Program-made: the position numbers and the translations under genes | Notes under the pieces: generated by a model | The model's database searches: none | The model's input: only the letters and a program-made list of their open reading frames with translations | What the model was told of the DNA's origin: nothing | Part shown: positions 46,300 to 56,456 of the stretch, in pieces | Numbering within the stretch: the stretch's first letter is position 1 | Layout of the letters: each line of letters opens with the position of its first letter | From: Cytophagales bacterium | GTDB lineage: Bacteria; Bacteroidota; Bacteroidia; Cytophagales; Microscillaceae | Direction: 5' to 3' | Assembly (NCBI GenBank): GCA_004293905.1 | Contig: RDZE01000019.1 | Coordinates: 23,871 to 87,870 of the forward strand | DNA: 64,000 nucleotides

Positions 46300-47430
46300 G
46301 TAGTCAATTATAGGGGCTAATAAGTTTGCACGCCAAAAACAACTTTCTGGCATCTTATAATCAGAGGCATCGCTTAGGGTGGGGCAAGTTGAATTTTGCT
46401 CAAAAAAAGACAAATGACTCACTTTTGTATATTGCAAGGAGTGTAAAAAATCTATCCAAAAATGATTTTTTTCTACCCAAATGTACTTTTGGTAATACAT
46501 GGCTTCATAAAATTTAGTAGGAATTCGGTTTGCGACAGAGTGCCTAACCTCATAGGGCATCAGCCAAACATCAATCTCCTGCATTTTTTCCATCAATTCT
46601 ATGTAGTTCATTGGCAATAAACTAATGTGCAAATGGCAATGTTTATGTTTTTGGGCATATTGCTCTAAATATTGAAAATCTTTCCTAAGCGGACAATGCC
46701 CTATGAGGTGCAATGTAGTCAATGGGGCAAAATGTAGATAACTTTCCACCCAAGCCAATGCACGGTACAAGCCATACCCTTCGGAAATAGTGCCACAAAG
46801 TGCCAATCGTATGTTTTGTAATGGAGGAGAGGCTGGAAAAGAGGGTCTATAAGGTACTATCGGTAAAAAAAGATTTTCTACTACCCAAGTATTATTGGTA
46901 GGCAAAAAAGAAAGCTCTTTTTCATAACATTTTTCTGCTAAAGTATAAGCATCTACAAAATAACGACTCCACTTTTCGGAATAGTGTATCAATAAACGCC
47001 CTAATGTGCTAAAAAAGCCTTTTGAATGGCGATGATTTGCCTCATAATTTTCTTGAATATCATAAATAATACGAACCTTTTTTTTGAAACATTTATATAA
47101 AAAAACGAAAGGTAAAAACTCAAAAGTAGTAACTACCACCCAATCAGGACGATAACGCAACAAGGAGTAGAAAGCATAAAACAAAAAATACAAGCGTCTT
47201 CCCCATTGATGACGTTGTTGGGAAAAAGCCACAAAAGCAACATTTTTTTTACCTGCTAAAAAGGGAGTAGTAAGTTGATTGCCAAATAAAAGGAAATTAG
47301 TTGTTGGAAAATAGTGTTGTAAGGCACTTTGCCACTTATGATACATTCTGATATCATCAGCGGGCTTGAGTGTAGCTAAAAGTGCTATGCAATTAGGAAC
47401 TTGCCATTGATGAGAGGATTTCCTCCACAT
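46273..47430 (-). CDS. Glycosyltransferase, GT4-like
   Basis: 385 residues from the ATG at 47430 (MWRKSSHQW), overlapping the upstream GH3 gene by 38 bp; a longer start at 47472 would overlap it by 80 bp. The pattern suits a GT-B enzyme: DWVVVTTFEFLPFVFLYKCF, KVRIIYDIQENYEANH, IRLALCGTISEGYGLYRA, LHLIGHCP and IPTKFYEAMYYQKYIWV near the donor site (the E of the E-x7-E position lies in KFYEAMYY). It probably acts at the cytoplasmic membrane on an envelope glycan or lipid; donor and acceptor are unknown. Confidence 0.78.
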   Translation of the reverse strand: MWRKSSHQWQVPNCIALLATLKPADDIRMYHKWQSALQHYFPTTNFLLFGNQLTTPFLAGKKNVAFVAFSQQRHQWGRRLYFLFYAFYSLLRYRPDWVVVTTFEFLPFVFLYKCFKKKVRIIYDIQENYEANHRHSKGFFSTLGRLLIHYSEKWSRYFVDAYTLAEKCYEKELSFLPTNNTWVVENLFLPIVPYRPSFPASPPLQNIRLALCGTISEGYGLYRALAWVESYLHFAPLTTLHLIGHCPLRKDFQYLEQYAQKHKHCHLHISLLPMNYIELMEKMQEIDVWLMPYEVRHSVANRIPTKFYEAMYYQKYIWVEKNHFWIDFLHSLQYTKVSHLSFFEQNSTCPTLSDASDYKMPESCFWRANLLAPIIDYLQGFVIKR

Positions 47431-48904
47431 ATTCTCTCGAGTTTGAAAGACGCGGTACTTTATGCTGACCACCCAGTTTGCCCTTGCTTTTTAGCCACTT
47501 ATAAAAAGTGCCATCGGGTACGCTATGTACTACAGGCGGCTGTAGGGCTATGTCTTTATATCGTTTGGCATCATAGTCAGAGTTAATTTCGCGGAGAGTT
47601 TCATCTAATACCTTCACGAAATGGTCTAAACTATTAGGGGCTTTTTTGAACTCTACAATCCACTCGTGCCCCCCGCGCGACTCACCATTCATATAAATAG
47701 GGGCTGCCGTGTAGTTATCGATACTTGCCTGCGTAGCCGCACAAGCACGACTTACTGCCGCTTCAGCATTCTCAATGATTACTTCTTCGCCAAAAGCATT
47801 GATAAAATGTTTGGTTCGCCCTGTAATTTTGATACGATGTGGATAAAGAGATGTGAATTTGACGGTATCTCCAATTTTATATCGCCAAAGCCCAGCATTG
47901 GTTGTGATGAGCATTGCATAGTTCTTGTCTAACTCTACCTCTTCTATAGTGTATGCTTTCGGGAAAGGGTTGTCTATTTCGCTCAAAGGCACAAATTCAT
48001 AGAAAACATCATAGTCTAACATTAGTAACATATCATCGCGGCTGAGGTCATCTTGAATACCAAAAAAGCCTTCAGAAGCATTGTAAGTTTCTATGTACTT
48101 CATTGAGGGATTACCAATGAGCGAATCTACGTATTTTCTATAGGGTTGAAAAGCAACGGCACCGTGCATGAATACTTCTAAGTGAGGCCAAACCTCGTGA
48201 ATTGTTTTTTTACCTGAAATCTCTAAAATTCGTTGTAACAAGACAATTGTCCAAGTAGGAACACCTAAAAGACCTGTTACGCGTTTTTTCATGGTGATGC
48301 GCGCCATTGCTTCTATTTTTTCCTCCCATTTTTCCATCAATGCTATCTTTAGAGGCGGTGTGCGTATGCTTTGTGCCCAAGGGGGTAGATTTTTCATTAT
48401 CACCCCTGAAATATCACCATAATAAGAGCGTGGATTATCGGGGTTGCGTTGGCATGTACCTCCTATAGAGAGTCCTCTGCCCCAAAAAAAAGTAGTTTTA
48501 GGGTTGTTGTATACATATAAACCCAATAAATCTTTTCCTCCTTGAAAGTGTGTTTTTTGCAAAGATTCTCGCGAAACAGGTATAAACTTACTGCGTGCAT
48601 TGGTAGTACCTGAAGATTTCGAAAACCAATAAATAGGGGAGGAACAGAGTATATTCTGCTCGCCATTCATCATACGCTCAATGTAAGGAGCAAAATCTTC
48701 ATAAGCTGATACAGGGATTCTTGATTGATAGGTATTTATATTTTTAATTTCATCGAAACGAAATTTTTTTCCCCATTCACTATGTTGTGATGCCAATACC
48801 AATTTACGGAAAGTACTTTCTTGGATAGGCTGAGGAGCTTTCATAAATGCCTGAATTTGAGGAATGCGCCTGCTCAGTATGTTGCGAATAATAGTGTTAA
48901 TCAT
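47393..48904 (-). CDS. GH3-family protein (bacterial acyl-acid amido synthetase-like)
   Basis: 503 residues. The sequence matches the GH3 family best known from plants, where members adenylate hormone acids and join them to amino acids. Features are FSKSSGTTNARSKFIPVS (phosphate-binding region), YNASEGFFGIQDD (A5-like), LLITTNAGLWRYKIGDTVKFTSL and INAFGEEVIIENAEAAV. The C-terminal ATP-binding Lys-containing part ends near NSREYVEEI. Bacterial GH3 proteins are widespread in Bacteroidota but their substrates are not known. The gene lies 7 bp after lptB and overlaps a glycosyltransferase, hinting at an envelope role (inference). Confidence 0.88.
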   Translation of the reverse strand: MINTIIRNILSRRIPQIQAFMKAPQPIQESTFRKLVLASQHSEWGKKFRFDEIKNINTYQSRIPVSAYEDFAPYIERMMNGEQNILCSSPIYWFSKSSGTTNARSKFIPVSRESLQKTHFQGGKDLLGLYVYNNPKTTFFWGRGLSIGGTCQRNPDNPRSYYGDISGVIMKNLPPWAQSIRTPPLKIALMEKWEEKIEAMARITMKKRVTGLLGVPTWTIVLLQRILEISGKKTIHEVWPHLEVFMHGAVAFQPYRKYVDSLIGNPSMKYIETYNASEGFFGIQDDLSRDDMLLMLDYDVFYEFVPLSEIDNPFPKAYTIEEVELDKNYAMLITTNAGLWRYKIGDTVKFTSLYPHRIKITGRTKHFINAFGEEVIIENAEAAVSRACAATQASIDNYTAAPIYMNGESRGGHEWIVEFKKAPNSLDHFVKVLDETLREINSDYDAKRYKDIALQPPVVHSVPDGTFYKWLKSKGKLGGQHKVPRLSNSREYVEEILSSMASS

Positions 48905-48911
48905 AATAAAA

Positions 48912-49673
48912 TTATCGATTCAATTTCAGGTCTATTTCTTCTTTTCTAAACTTACGATTGAGTGTATAATACTTTCCTAAATAATGTTCTTTGACAGTTT
49001 CGTTGCTTACTAACTCTTCGGGAGTGCCTTGTGCAAACATATTTCCTAACGACATCACATAGGCGCGGTCAGTGATAGAAAGTATAGCATCGGCGTTGTG
49101 GTCAGTAATAAGAATACCTATGTTTTTATGTTTAAGATGATAGACAATACTCTGAATTTCTTCTACTGCCAGAGGGTCTACACCTGCGAAAGGTTCATCG
49201 AGAAGTACAAAACGTGGATTAACGGCTAAAGTACGGGCTATTTCGGTGCGTCTTCGCTCTCCTCCAGAAAGTACACGCCCTAAGCTTTTTCGAACTTTGT
49301 GCAAGCTAAATTCATCTATCAATTCTTCTACTTTTTGCTTTTGCTCTTTATGCGAAAGTTTGGTCATTTGTAGCACTGCCCTTATATTTTCTTCTACAGT
49401 GAGCGTGCGAAAGACGGAGGCTTCTTGTGCCAAATAGCCTAACCCCAAACGCGCACGGCGATACATGGGTTGGGTCGTGATGTCGGTGTCGTCTAAGTAG
49501 ATACTTCCTTGATTAGGTTTTATAAGCCCTACACACATGTAAAACGTAGTAGTTTTGCCTGCCCCATTAGGACCTAACATTCCCACTATTTCGCCTTGTT
49601 CTACTTGTATAGATACATGGTTTACGACTGTTTTTCCTTTATAAGTTTTGACCAAGTCTTCGGCACGAAGCAT
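48912..49673 (-). CDS. lptB: LPS export ABC transporter ATP-binding protein LptB
   Basis: 253 residues. It powers LPS extraction with LptFG and the Lpt bridge. Walker A GPNGAGKTT, Q-loop QEASVFRTLTVEEN, signature LSGGERRR and Walker B FVLLDEPFAGVD are present, with the LptB-typical LGYLAQEASVFR. The C-terminal extension VKEHYLGKYYTLNRKFR is usual in Bacteroidota. It heads a minus-strand run lptB-GH3-glycosyltransferase and is divergent from the symporter-kinase gene. Confidence 0.95.
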   Translation of the reverse strand: MLRAEDLVKTYKGKTVVNHVSIQVEQGEIVGMLGPNGAGKTTTFYMCVGLIKPNQGSIYLDDTDITTQPMYRRARLGLGYLAQEASVFRTLTVEENIRAVLQMTKLSHKEQKQKVEELIDEFSLHKVRKSLGRVLSGGERRRTEIARTLAVNPRFVLLDEPFAGVDPLAVEEIQSIVYHLKHKNIGILITDHNADAILSITDRAYVMSLGNMFAQGTPEELVSNETVKEHYLGKYYTLNRKFRKEEIDLKLNR

Positions 49674-49761
49674 ATTTTATACTTTATTTTTTCGCAAGTT
49701 AATGATTTATACAGAAAAAATAGTACTTTTATCCAAAAACTTAACGAAATCATCACTAATT

Positions 49762-52461
49762 ATGGCGGTCAGTGTACTTATCTTGATTTCTTTTGGCTAT
49801 TTGCTTTTACTTTTTGTCATTGCTCAATGGGCAGAAAACAGCGCGCGAAAGGGAAGAAGCCTCATCAACAATGGTTGGGTATATGCGCTTTCGCTGACGG
49901 TATATTGTACGGCTTGGACTTACTATGGTAGTGTTGGGCATGCTACTCGTTTTGGTATCGATTTTTTAGCCATTTATATTGGTCCTACATTAGCAGCACC
50001 TTTGTTTTGGTTGGTAATTCGTAAAATGATTCGTATTTGCAAAACTCAGCATATCACCAATTTAGCCGATTTTATTTCTACAAGGTATGGCAAAAATATT
50101 GAATTGGGAGTATTGGTTACTCTTTTGTGTTTGTTGGGTATTCTGCCTTACATAGCCATTCAACTGAAGGCTATATCGGTCAGTTTTAATATTTTGCAAG
50201 AAAAATCGCCAAGTACTAACACCTTTTTTTTATACGACACCTCTTTTTATATCACCTTAGGGCTTGCATTGTTTACTATCCTTTTTGGGACGCGTAAAGT
50301 AGATGTTACGGAGCGGCATGAGGGAATTGTGGCGGCAATCGCTTTCGAGGCAGTAATTAAGTTAGTAGCTTTTTGCGCTGTCGGTATTTTTGTTTGTTGG
50401 GGTGCTTTTGATACAATGACAGAAATTTTTGAAAAAGCCAATCAACACAAAGAATTACAAAAGCTATTTCTTATGAATGATTATGTGGCGGGGCGTTGGT
50501 TTTACCTATGTTCTTTGTCTATGTTAGCTATTATGTTGCTGCCGCGTCAATTTCAAGTTACAGTAGTAGAAAATGTTTCCGAGAAACACATTAATAAAGC
50601 AATATGGCTTTTTCCATTGTATTTGTTAATAATTAATTTATTCGTTCTTCCAATCGCTTTTGGAGGTAAAATTTTATTGGGCGATACCGTTGACCCCGAT
50701 ACTTTTGTGCTTTCTGTACCGCTTTATCTTGACCAAAAGTTTTTGGCAGTGATTGCCTATATTGGTGGTTTTTCGGCGGCAAGTAGTATGCTTATTGTTT
50801 CTACAATTGCGCTTAGTGTGATGGTGAGCAATAACCTTATCACTCCTCTTTTCGTGAAAACAGGCTTTTTTCAGACACAAGACAAAAAATCTTGGCAAAA
50901 AATATTGATATACAGCCGCCGTATAAGTATTATTTTTATTCTTTATTTGGCGTATCTTTATTTTGTATTGGTAGCAAGTCGGTTTTCTTTGGTGTCTATT
51001 GGGCTCATTTCTTTTGTTGCAGTAGCCCAATTTGCCCCTTCAATCTTATTGGGCATTTATTGGAAAGGCGGCAATCGAGTAGGGGCAATCGCAGGTATGC
51101 TCTTAGGTTTTATCGTTTGGTTTTATACTTTGGTAGTGCCTACCATTGTAGAAGCGGGATTTTTGCCTCAAGCCCTCCTGAAAGAAGGTTTCGCGGGGCT
51201 GGTTTGGTTAAAACCTACACAACTCTTCGGGCTCAATGGCTTAGACCCTCTTTCACAGGCTTTTTTCTGGTCTATGCTTTTCAATTTTGGTGCCTACATG
51301 ATAGCCTCTTTTTGGGTAGAAGAAAATGCACAAGAGCACAACCAAGCAGAGATTTTTGTCAATATCTACCAATATTCTACTTCCTACGAAAGTGTTGTTG
51401 TTTGGAAAGGAAGTGCTTTTATTCCTGATATTATTTCTTTGATGAATAATTTTTTAGGAGAAATACGCACCCAAAAAGCACTCAAAGTTTTTGCCCAAAA
51501 ATACCAAAGCAACTTTGACCCCCACAAAATGACCACTGACCCCCAATTTATCAACTATGCCGAAAGGCTTTTAGCAGGTAGTTTGGGGGCGGTTTCTGCT
51601 CGTATGATGATTGCCTCTGTTGTCCGCGAAGAACAAATCACCAAAGCAGAAGTAGTAAATATTTTGAAACAATCCCAAAAATTAATCAAACTCAATACAG
51701 AACTTGAAAAAACAAGTAAAGCACTACAAAATGCCAATGCAAAACTCAAAAAAATGGACAAACTCAAAGATGATTTTATCTCTACTATTACCCACGAGCT
51801 TCGAACGCCCATTACCTCCATCAAAGCATTTTCAGAGATTTTGGTAGACAATACAGACCTTGAAGAAGACGAACAACAACACTTCCTACATACTATTATC
51901 AGGGAAACCAACCGCATGGAAAGGCTCATCTCGCAAGTCTTAGATTTAGAAAAACTACAATCGGGCAACGCAAGTTTACACTTTTCTTGTTTCAATATAC
52001 ACATGCTTATCAAAGATTGTTTAGACACACTGAAGCAAATTGTCAAAGAAAAAAATATACAAATAGACCTTATTACCATAGAAGAAACCACCATACTCGA
52101 AGCCGATTATGACCGCATCACACAAGTAATGCTCAACTTGTTGTACAATGCCATCAAATTTTGTAATGAACAAAATGGGATTATCAAAATCATAACCACT
52201 CCAAACCAACACAACCAATTAGAAATCAGTGTGATAGACAATGGAAAAGGCATAGACCCACAATACCACGAAGTCATTTTTCATAAATTCTACCAAGCTG
52301 AAAACCAACAATTCAAAAAGCCCAAAGGAAGTGGCTTGGGTTTAGCCATTTGCAAACAAATTATAGAAAGCCATCAAGGTAAAATATGGGTAGAAAACCT
52401 CCCCGAAAACCTTACCAAATTTTCTTTTTTATTACCTTTGCAACAAAAAATGACAGAATAA
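49762..52461 (+). CDS. Sodium/solute symporter-histidine kinase fusion
   Basis: 899 residues from the ATG at 49762 (MAVSVLILISFGYLL); an earlier in-frame start would overlap lptB. Residues about 1-510 are a 12-13-helix SLC5/SSF transporter domain (WTYYGSVGHATRFGIDF, NLADFISTRYGKN). Then come a linker, a coiled coil (LNTELEKTSKALQNANAKL), HisKA with His678 (TITHELRTPITSI) and HATPase_c (LLYNAIKFCN, DNGKGIDPQ, GSGLGLAIC). It resembles CbrA-like kinases that link a nutrient transporter fold to signalling, but lacks an evident STAC or PAS domain. The cognate regulator is likely the receiver protein encoded 64 bp downstream. Confidence 0.93.
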   Translation: MAVSVLILISFGYLLLLFVIAQWAENSARKGRSLINNGWVYALSLTVYCTAWTYYGSVGHATRFGIDFLAIYIGPTLAAPLFWLVIRKMIRICKTQHITNLADFISTRYGKNIELGVLVTLLCLLGILPYIAIQLKAISVSFNILQEKSPSTNTFFLYDTSFYITLGLALFTILFGTRKVDVTERHEGIVAAIAFEAVIKLVAFCAVGIFVCWGAFDTMTEIFEKANQHKELQKLFLMNDYVAGRWFYLCSLSMLAIMLLPRQFQVTVVENVSEKHINKAIWLFPLYLLIINLFVLPIAFGGKILLGDTVDPDTFVLSVPLYLDQKFLAVIAYIGGFSAASSMLIVSTIALSVMVSNNLITPLFVKTGFFQTQDKKSWQKILIYSRRISIIFILYLAYLYFVLVASRFSLVSIGLISFVAVAQFAPSILLGIYWKGGNRVGAIAGMLLGFIVWFYTLVVPTIVEAGFLPQALLKEGFAGLVWLKPTQLFGLNGLDPLSQAFFWSMLFNFGAYMIASFWVEENAQEHNQAEIFVNIYQYSTSYESVVVWKGSAFIPDIISLMNNFLGEIRTQKALKVFAQKYQSNFDPHKMTTDPQFINYAERLLAGSLGAVSARMMIASVVREEQITKAEVVNILKQSQKLIKLNTELEKTSKALQNANAKLKKMDKLKDDFISTITHELRTPITSIKAFSEILVDNTDLEEDEQQHFLHTIIRETNRMERLISQVLDLEKLQSGNASLHFSCFNIHMLIKDCLDTLKQIVKEKNIQIDLITIEETTILEADYDRITQVMLNLLYNAIKFCNEQNGIIKIITTPNQHNQLEISVIDNGKGIDPQYHEVIFHKFYQAENQQFKKPKGSGLGLAICKQIIESHQGKIWVENLPENLTKFSFLLPLQQKMTE

Positions 52462-52525
52462 GTAAAAAAAAGAAAGATAAAAAGCGCAGGCTTATTTTTT
52501 AATCTTAATCAAACGAATATTACCC

Positions 52526-52885
52526 ATGAAAGTACTTGTTGTAGATGACGAACCCAATATACTGCTTTCACTTGAGTTTCTCATGAAAAAGCAAGGCTAT
52601 CAGGTATTCATCGCTCGAAATGGGCAAGAAGCCTTAGATACAGCATTCAACGAAAAACCACAAGTCATCATATTAGATATAATGATGCCCGATGTAGATG
52701 GTTATGAAGTATGCCAACGAATCAAGAAAGAAAAAACGCTCTCTAATACCAAAATCATCTTCCTGACCGCTAAAACCAAAGAAGCAGACATACAAAAAGG
52801 TTATGATGCAGGGGCTGATTTCTATATGACCAAGCCCTTCTCTACGCGCGAACTCATGAAAAAAATACAAGAATACCAAAACTAA
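52526..52885 (+). CDS. Single-domain response regulator (CheY-like)
   Basis: 119 residues, only a receiver domain. The acidic pair is DDE (7-9), the phosphoacceptor Asp51 lies in ILDIMMPD, Thr81 and Lys103 (MTKPFS) complete the site. There is no DNA-binding or enzymatic output, so it must act by protein binding or feed a phosphorelay. It follows the symporter-kinase fusion and is the probable partner. Confidence 0.93.
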   Translation: MKVLVVDDEPNILLSLEFLMKKQGYQVFIARNGQEALDTAFNEKPQVIILDIMMPDVDGYEVCQRIKKEKTLSNTKIIFLTAKTKEADIQKGYDAGADFYMTKPFSTRELMKKIQEYQN

Positions 52886-52902
52886 AACCTGAATACTAAC
52901 AC

Positions 52903-53946
52903 TTGAACACCATTTGTATAGAGGCACAAGTAGAAAAAATAACTCAGTTATTCGAAAAACTGCCTCATGAGCAGTTTTTTGTTCTTACTGACAAAAACGC
53001 ACATCAACATTGCTATCCAATCATCGCACCATATTTGCCTCAGCACCATTTATTCATCGTTGAGGCGGGCGAAACCCATAAAAACATACAAACCTGCACC
53101 CAAATTTGGAACGCAATGACCCAAGCAAACCTTACAAGACAAGCCCTCTCTTTGCATTTAGGAGGGGGTGTCATTGGTGATATGGGAGGCTTTTGCGCTG
53201 CTACCTACAAAAGAGGCATCGATTTTATACAAATACCTACTACTTTGCTCGCACAAGTAGATGCCAGCATAGGCGGAAAAGTAGGCATTGATTTTCAAGG
53301 GTATAAAAACCAAATAGGCGTATTCCAAATGCCATTACAAGTATGGGTATTGCCTCCTTTTTTGCAAACACTACCACAAAAAGAAACCTTAGCAGGCTTT
53401 GCCGAAGTAATCAAACATATACTTATTGCTGATGCGAACCAATGGCAAAAAATACATACACTCCAAACTCTACCTAACCAATGGATTGCCTACCTTGAGC
53501 ACTCCATTGAGCTCAAAAAACGTATCACACAAGCCGACCCTCACGAAAAAGGACTCCGAAAAATACTTAATTTTGGACATACCATAGGGCACGCTCTCGA
53601 AACCTACCTTTTACAATACCCACAAAGAGCTATCTTGCATGGTGAAGCCGTAGCTATAGGTATTGTTGCAGAAAGTTACCTAAGCCAACAACGCGAATTA
53701 ATTAGTGAGAATGATTTGGAACAAATTTGCCAACTCATTCAAAGACTCTACCCACCCATCAATATAGCCGAAAATGAACTGCCCCATATAGCCCAAATAG
53801 CACTACAAGATAAAAAAAACAGTACGCAAGCCATACGCACTGTTTTACTTAAGAAAATTGGAGAAGCCCTATATGACCAACCGATTAGCCTTGTAGAAAT
53901 TCAAGAGGCTTTGCGTTTTTATATCAGAAGAACTACAAAACGCTAA
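52903..53946 (+). CDS. aroB: 3-dehydroquinate synthase
   Basis: 347 residues. AroB converts DAHP to 3-dehydroquinate, step two of the shikimate pathway. NAD- and Zn-site motifs are LHLGGGVIGDMGGFCAATYKRG, QIPTTLLAQVDASIGGKVGID, and the Zn ligands in FAEVIKHI, NFGHTIGHALE and LHGEAVAIG. The start is TTG (product MNTICIEAQ); no ATG is available without losing the first strand. It lies 17 bp after the receiver gene. aroE, another shikimate gene, is 4.1 kb downstream. The last 14 bp overlap the convergent thioesterase gene. Confidence 0.96.
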   Translation: MNTICIEAQVEKITQLFEKLPHEQFFVLTDKNAHQHCYPIIAPYLPQHHLFIVEAGETHKNIQTCTQIWNAMTQANLTRQALSLHLGGGVIGDMGGFCAATYKRGIDFIQIPTTLLAQVDASIGGKVGIDFQGYKNQIGVFQMPLQVWVLPPFLQTLPQKETLAGFAEVIKHILIADANQWQKIHTLQTLPNQWIAYLEHSIELKKRITQADPHEKGLRKILNFGHTIGHALETYLLQYPQRAILHGEAVAIGIVAESYLSQQRELISENDLEQICQLIQRLYPPINIAENELPHIAQIALQDKKNSTQAIRTVLLKKIGEALYDQPISLVEIQEALRFYIRRTTKR

Positions 53947-54358
53947 ATACTGCACTTACTCGTACAATGCGTTCTTGCTGATTCTTAAAAATGAAAGCAT
54001 TGGCAAATGCTACTTGTTTACCAATTTTCTGAACATCTACACGCGCCTCTACAAAATCGCCTAATTGTGCATTTCCTACAAAATCAGTTGATAAGCTCAC
54101 CGTTACCAGATTCACAGGAGGCTCTTTCGAGAAAGCCGCCCCATATCCTAAGGCAATATCAGCCAAAGTAGTAAATAGCCCTGCATGAGCAAAACCTCTA
54201 TTATTCAAGTGGTTTTCAGATACAAAAGTGCCTACTGAAAAGATGCTATCTTGTTTCTGATAGTAAAATTTACCCAAATTATCTAAAAAAGGGCTTGTTC
54301 TAAACAAAGGCTCAAAGCCTTCGGGTAGTTGCTGCCCATTTTCATTATTGTTTGACAT
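53933..54358 (-). CDS. PaaI-type hotdog thioesterase
   Basis: 141 residues. [28 protein letters not shown] is the PaaI/COG2050 signature with HxG and a following Asp. [25 protein letters not shown] continues the hotdog fold. It hydrolyses an acyl- or aryl-CoA; no phenylacetate pathway genes are near. It overlaps thrS upstream by 14 bp and aroB at its 3' end by 14 bp, so it is tightly packed and probably co-transcribed with thrS. Confidence 0.88.
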   Translation of the reverse strand: MSNNNENGQQLPEGFEPLFRTSPFLDNLGKFYYQKQDSIFSVGTFVSENHLNNRGFAHAGLFTTLADIALGYGAAFSKEPPVNLVTVSLSTDFVGNAQLGDFVEARVDVQKIGKQVAFANAFIFKNQQERIVRVSAVFSVL

Positions 54359-56288
54359 GTGCTATTTCTGTTTTGAATTGCCCTATGAAATCTTCCAATG
54401 TTGTACTTCCTTTGTCCCCTTCGTGGTGTTTTCGGATAGAAATGCGCCCTTCTGCTTGTTCTTTTTCACCTACAATAATCATGTAAGGTATTTTTTTCAC
54501 TTCTGCATCTCTTATTTTGCGTTGTATTTTCTCGTCTCGTTCATCTAAATAGCCTCTAATATCACTTTCTTCTAAGGCAGTCAAAACTTGGTGCGCATAT
54601 TCGTGGTATTTTTCCGAAATAGGCAATACCGCAATTTGCTCAGGAGCAAGCCAAAGCGGAAAATCACCCGCGCAATGCTCTGTAAGTACGGCTATAAAAC
54701 GCTCTAATGAACCGAAAGGAGCACGGTGTATCATCACGGGGCAGTGTTTTTGGTTATCAGCACCGATGTATTCAAGTTTAAAACGCTTAGGAAGTTGATA
54801 ATCTACTTGTACAGTGCCAAGTTGCCATTTTCTACCTAAAGCATCTTTGACCATAAAATCTAATTTAGGACCATAAAATGCGGCTTCGCCCTCCTCTATC
54901 ACAATATTGAGCCCTTTTTCCAAAGCCACCTCTTCTATGCCCTTTTCTGCCATTTCCCAATCGGCGGGGTCGCCCAAATATTTTCCCAAATCGCTTTTAT
55001 CACGGATAGATACTTGGGCAGTATATTCGCTGAAGCCTAATGAACGGAATACATACAACACCAAATCAATCACTTTTCCAAATTCATCTTTCACTTGGTC
55101 AGTACGGCAGAAAATATGTGCATCGTCTTGTGTAAAACCTCTTACGCGCGTAAGTCCGTGCAACTCACCACTTTGTTCATAGCGGTATACGGTTCCGAAC
55201 TCAGCCAATCGTAAGGGTAAATCTTTATAAGAGCGTGGTTTAGAGGCAAATATTTCGCAGTGGTGAGGGCAGTTCATCGGTTTAAGCAAAAACTGTTCGC
55301 CTTCTTCGGGGGTATAGATGGGCTGAAAACTATCTTTTCCATATTTCTCCCAATGCCCCGAAATTTCATATAATTTTTTACTTCCAATATGCGGTGTTAC
55401 TACGGGAGAGTAGCCTGCTTTTACTTGTGCTTTTCTAAGAAAGTTTTCCAATCGCTCGCGCAAAAGTGTTCCTTTGGGCAACCATAAAGGCAAACCCATA
55501 CCCACATTTTCAGAAAAAGTAAACAATTCTAATTCTTTACCCAGTTTGCGGTGGTCGCGTTTTTTGGCTTCCTCTAATAGGGTGAGATACTCTTTCAACT
55601 CTTTTTCTTGAGGGAAAGAAACTGCATAAATACGCGTGAGTTGTTTTCTTGTAACATCTCCTCGCCAATATGCCCCTGCAACGTTCATGAGTTTTACTGC
55701 CTTGATAAATCCTGTATTTGGAATATGAGGACCGCGGCAGAGGTCTGTAAAGTTACCTTGTTGGTAGAACGTAATTTGCCCGTCTGTAAGTCCTTCTATG
55801 AGTTCTAATTTATATTCGTCTCCTTTTTCTGTAAAATATTGTATTGCATCGGCTTTGCTTACTTCGGTTCTTTGATAGGTATTTTTTTGCCTTGCCAATT
55901 CGAGCATTTTTTTCTCTATTTCCTCAAATTGTTCTTGTGAGAGCATTTTTCCATCTGGCAATTCTATATCATAATAAAATCCTTGCTCAATAGCAGGACC
56001 GATTCCAAATTTCGTTTTAGGGTACAAAGCCTCAATTGCTTCTGCCAACAAGTGAGCTGAGCTATGCCAAAAAGTAGCTTTTCCTTCGGTGTCTTTCCAA
56101 GTAAGTAGTTGTAAATGACTATCAGCAAAAATAGGGCGGGTTGCGTCCCATATTTCTCCATTGATTTTGGCAGCCAAAACGTTGCGCATTAGTCCTTCGC
56201 TAATACTTTGGGCTATCTCGAGCCCAGTAGTTCCTTTGGGGTATTGTTTTACGTTCCCATCAGGAAGAGTAATGTTGATTAATTCCAT
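54345..56288 (-). CDS. thrS: Threonine--tRNA ligase
   Basis: 647 residues from the ATG at 56288 ([19 protein letters not shown]); the frame extends 30 codons further but lacks family similarity. Domains: TGS (about 1-62), the editing SAD domain with [11 protein letters not shown] and [17 protein letters not shown], the class II catalytic core with the zinc Cys in [31 protein letters not shown], and the anticodon-binding domain ([14 protein letters not shown]). Full length and intact. Confidence 0.97.
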   Translation of the reverse strand: MELINITLPDGNVKQYPKGTTGLEIAQSISEGLMRNVLAAKINGEIWDATRPIFADSHLQLLTWKDTEGKATFWHSSAHLLAEAIEALYPKTKFGIGPAIEQGFYYDIELPDGKMLSQEQFEEIEKKMLELARQKNTYQRTEVSKADAIQYFTEKGDEYKLELIEGLTDGQITFYQQGNFTDLCRGPHIPNTGFIKAVKLMNVAGAYWRGDVTRKQLTRIYAVSFPQEKELKEYLTLLEEAKKRDHRKLGKELELFTFSENVGMGLPLWLPKGTLLRERLENFLRKAQVKAGYSPVVTPHIGSKKLYEISGHWEKYGKDSFQPIYTPEEGEQFLLKPMNCPHHCEIFASKPRSYKDLPLRLAEFGTVYRYEQSGELHGLTRVRGFTQDDAHIFCRTDQVKDEFGKVIDLVLYVFRSLGFSEYTAQVSIRDKSDLGKYLGDPADWEMAEKGIEEVALEKGLNIVIEEGEAAFYGPKLDFMVKDALGRKWQLGTVQVDYQLPKRFKLEYIGADNQKHCPVMIHRAPFGSLERFIAVLTEHCAGDFPLWLAPEQIAVLPISEKYHEYAHQVLTALEESDIRGYLDERDEKIQRKIRDAEVKKIPYMIIVGEKEQAEGRISIRKHHEGDKGSTTLEDFIGQFKTEIAHVKQ

Positions 56289-56342
56289 TTTGTAACATTG
56301 ATTAAGCACCTCTACTGCCTTATGAGCTCTACAAACAGCCAA

Positions 56343-56359
56343 AGACCTTGCAGAGGTCT
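56343..56359. repeat. Palindromic element in the thrS leader
   Basis: AGACCTTGCAGAGGTCT: 6-bp arms AGACCT/AGGTCT around a 5-nt centre. On the minus strand it would lie in the thrS mRNA leader. The sequence AGACCTTGC recurs in the element at 63393-63442. Confidence 0.45.
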
Positions 56360-56377
56360 GAAATAAACTATAAAACA

Positions 56378-56385
56378 CAAATATA
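56378..56385 (-). promoter_or_regulatory. -7 promoter element of thrS
   Basis: The minus strand reads TATATTTG (56385-56378), an exact TAnnTTTG match, with TTG 22 nt upstream (56410-56408). The expected leader of about 80 nt includes the palindrome at 56343-56359. Confidence 0.5.
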
Positions 56386-56456
56386 AAGAAGAAATATGGA
56401 TTTATGACAATGAAATGTGCAGAAAAATTAATAATTTCGAACCAACAAATAAAAAA

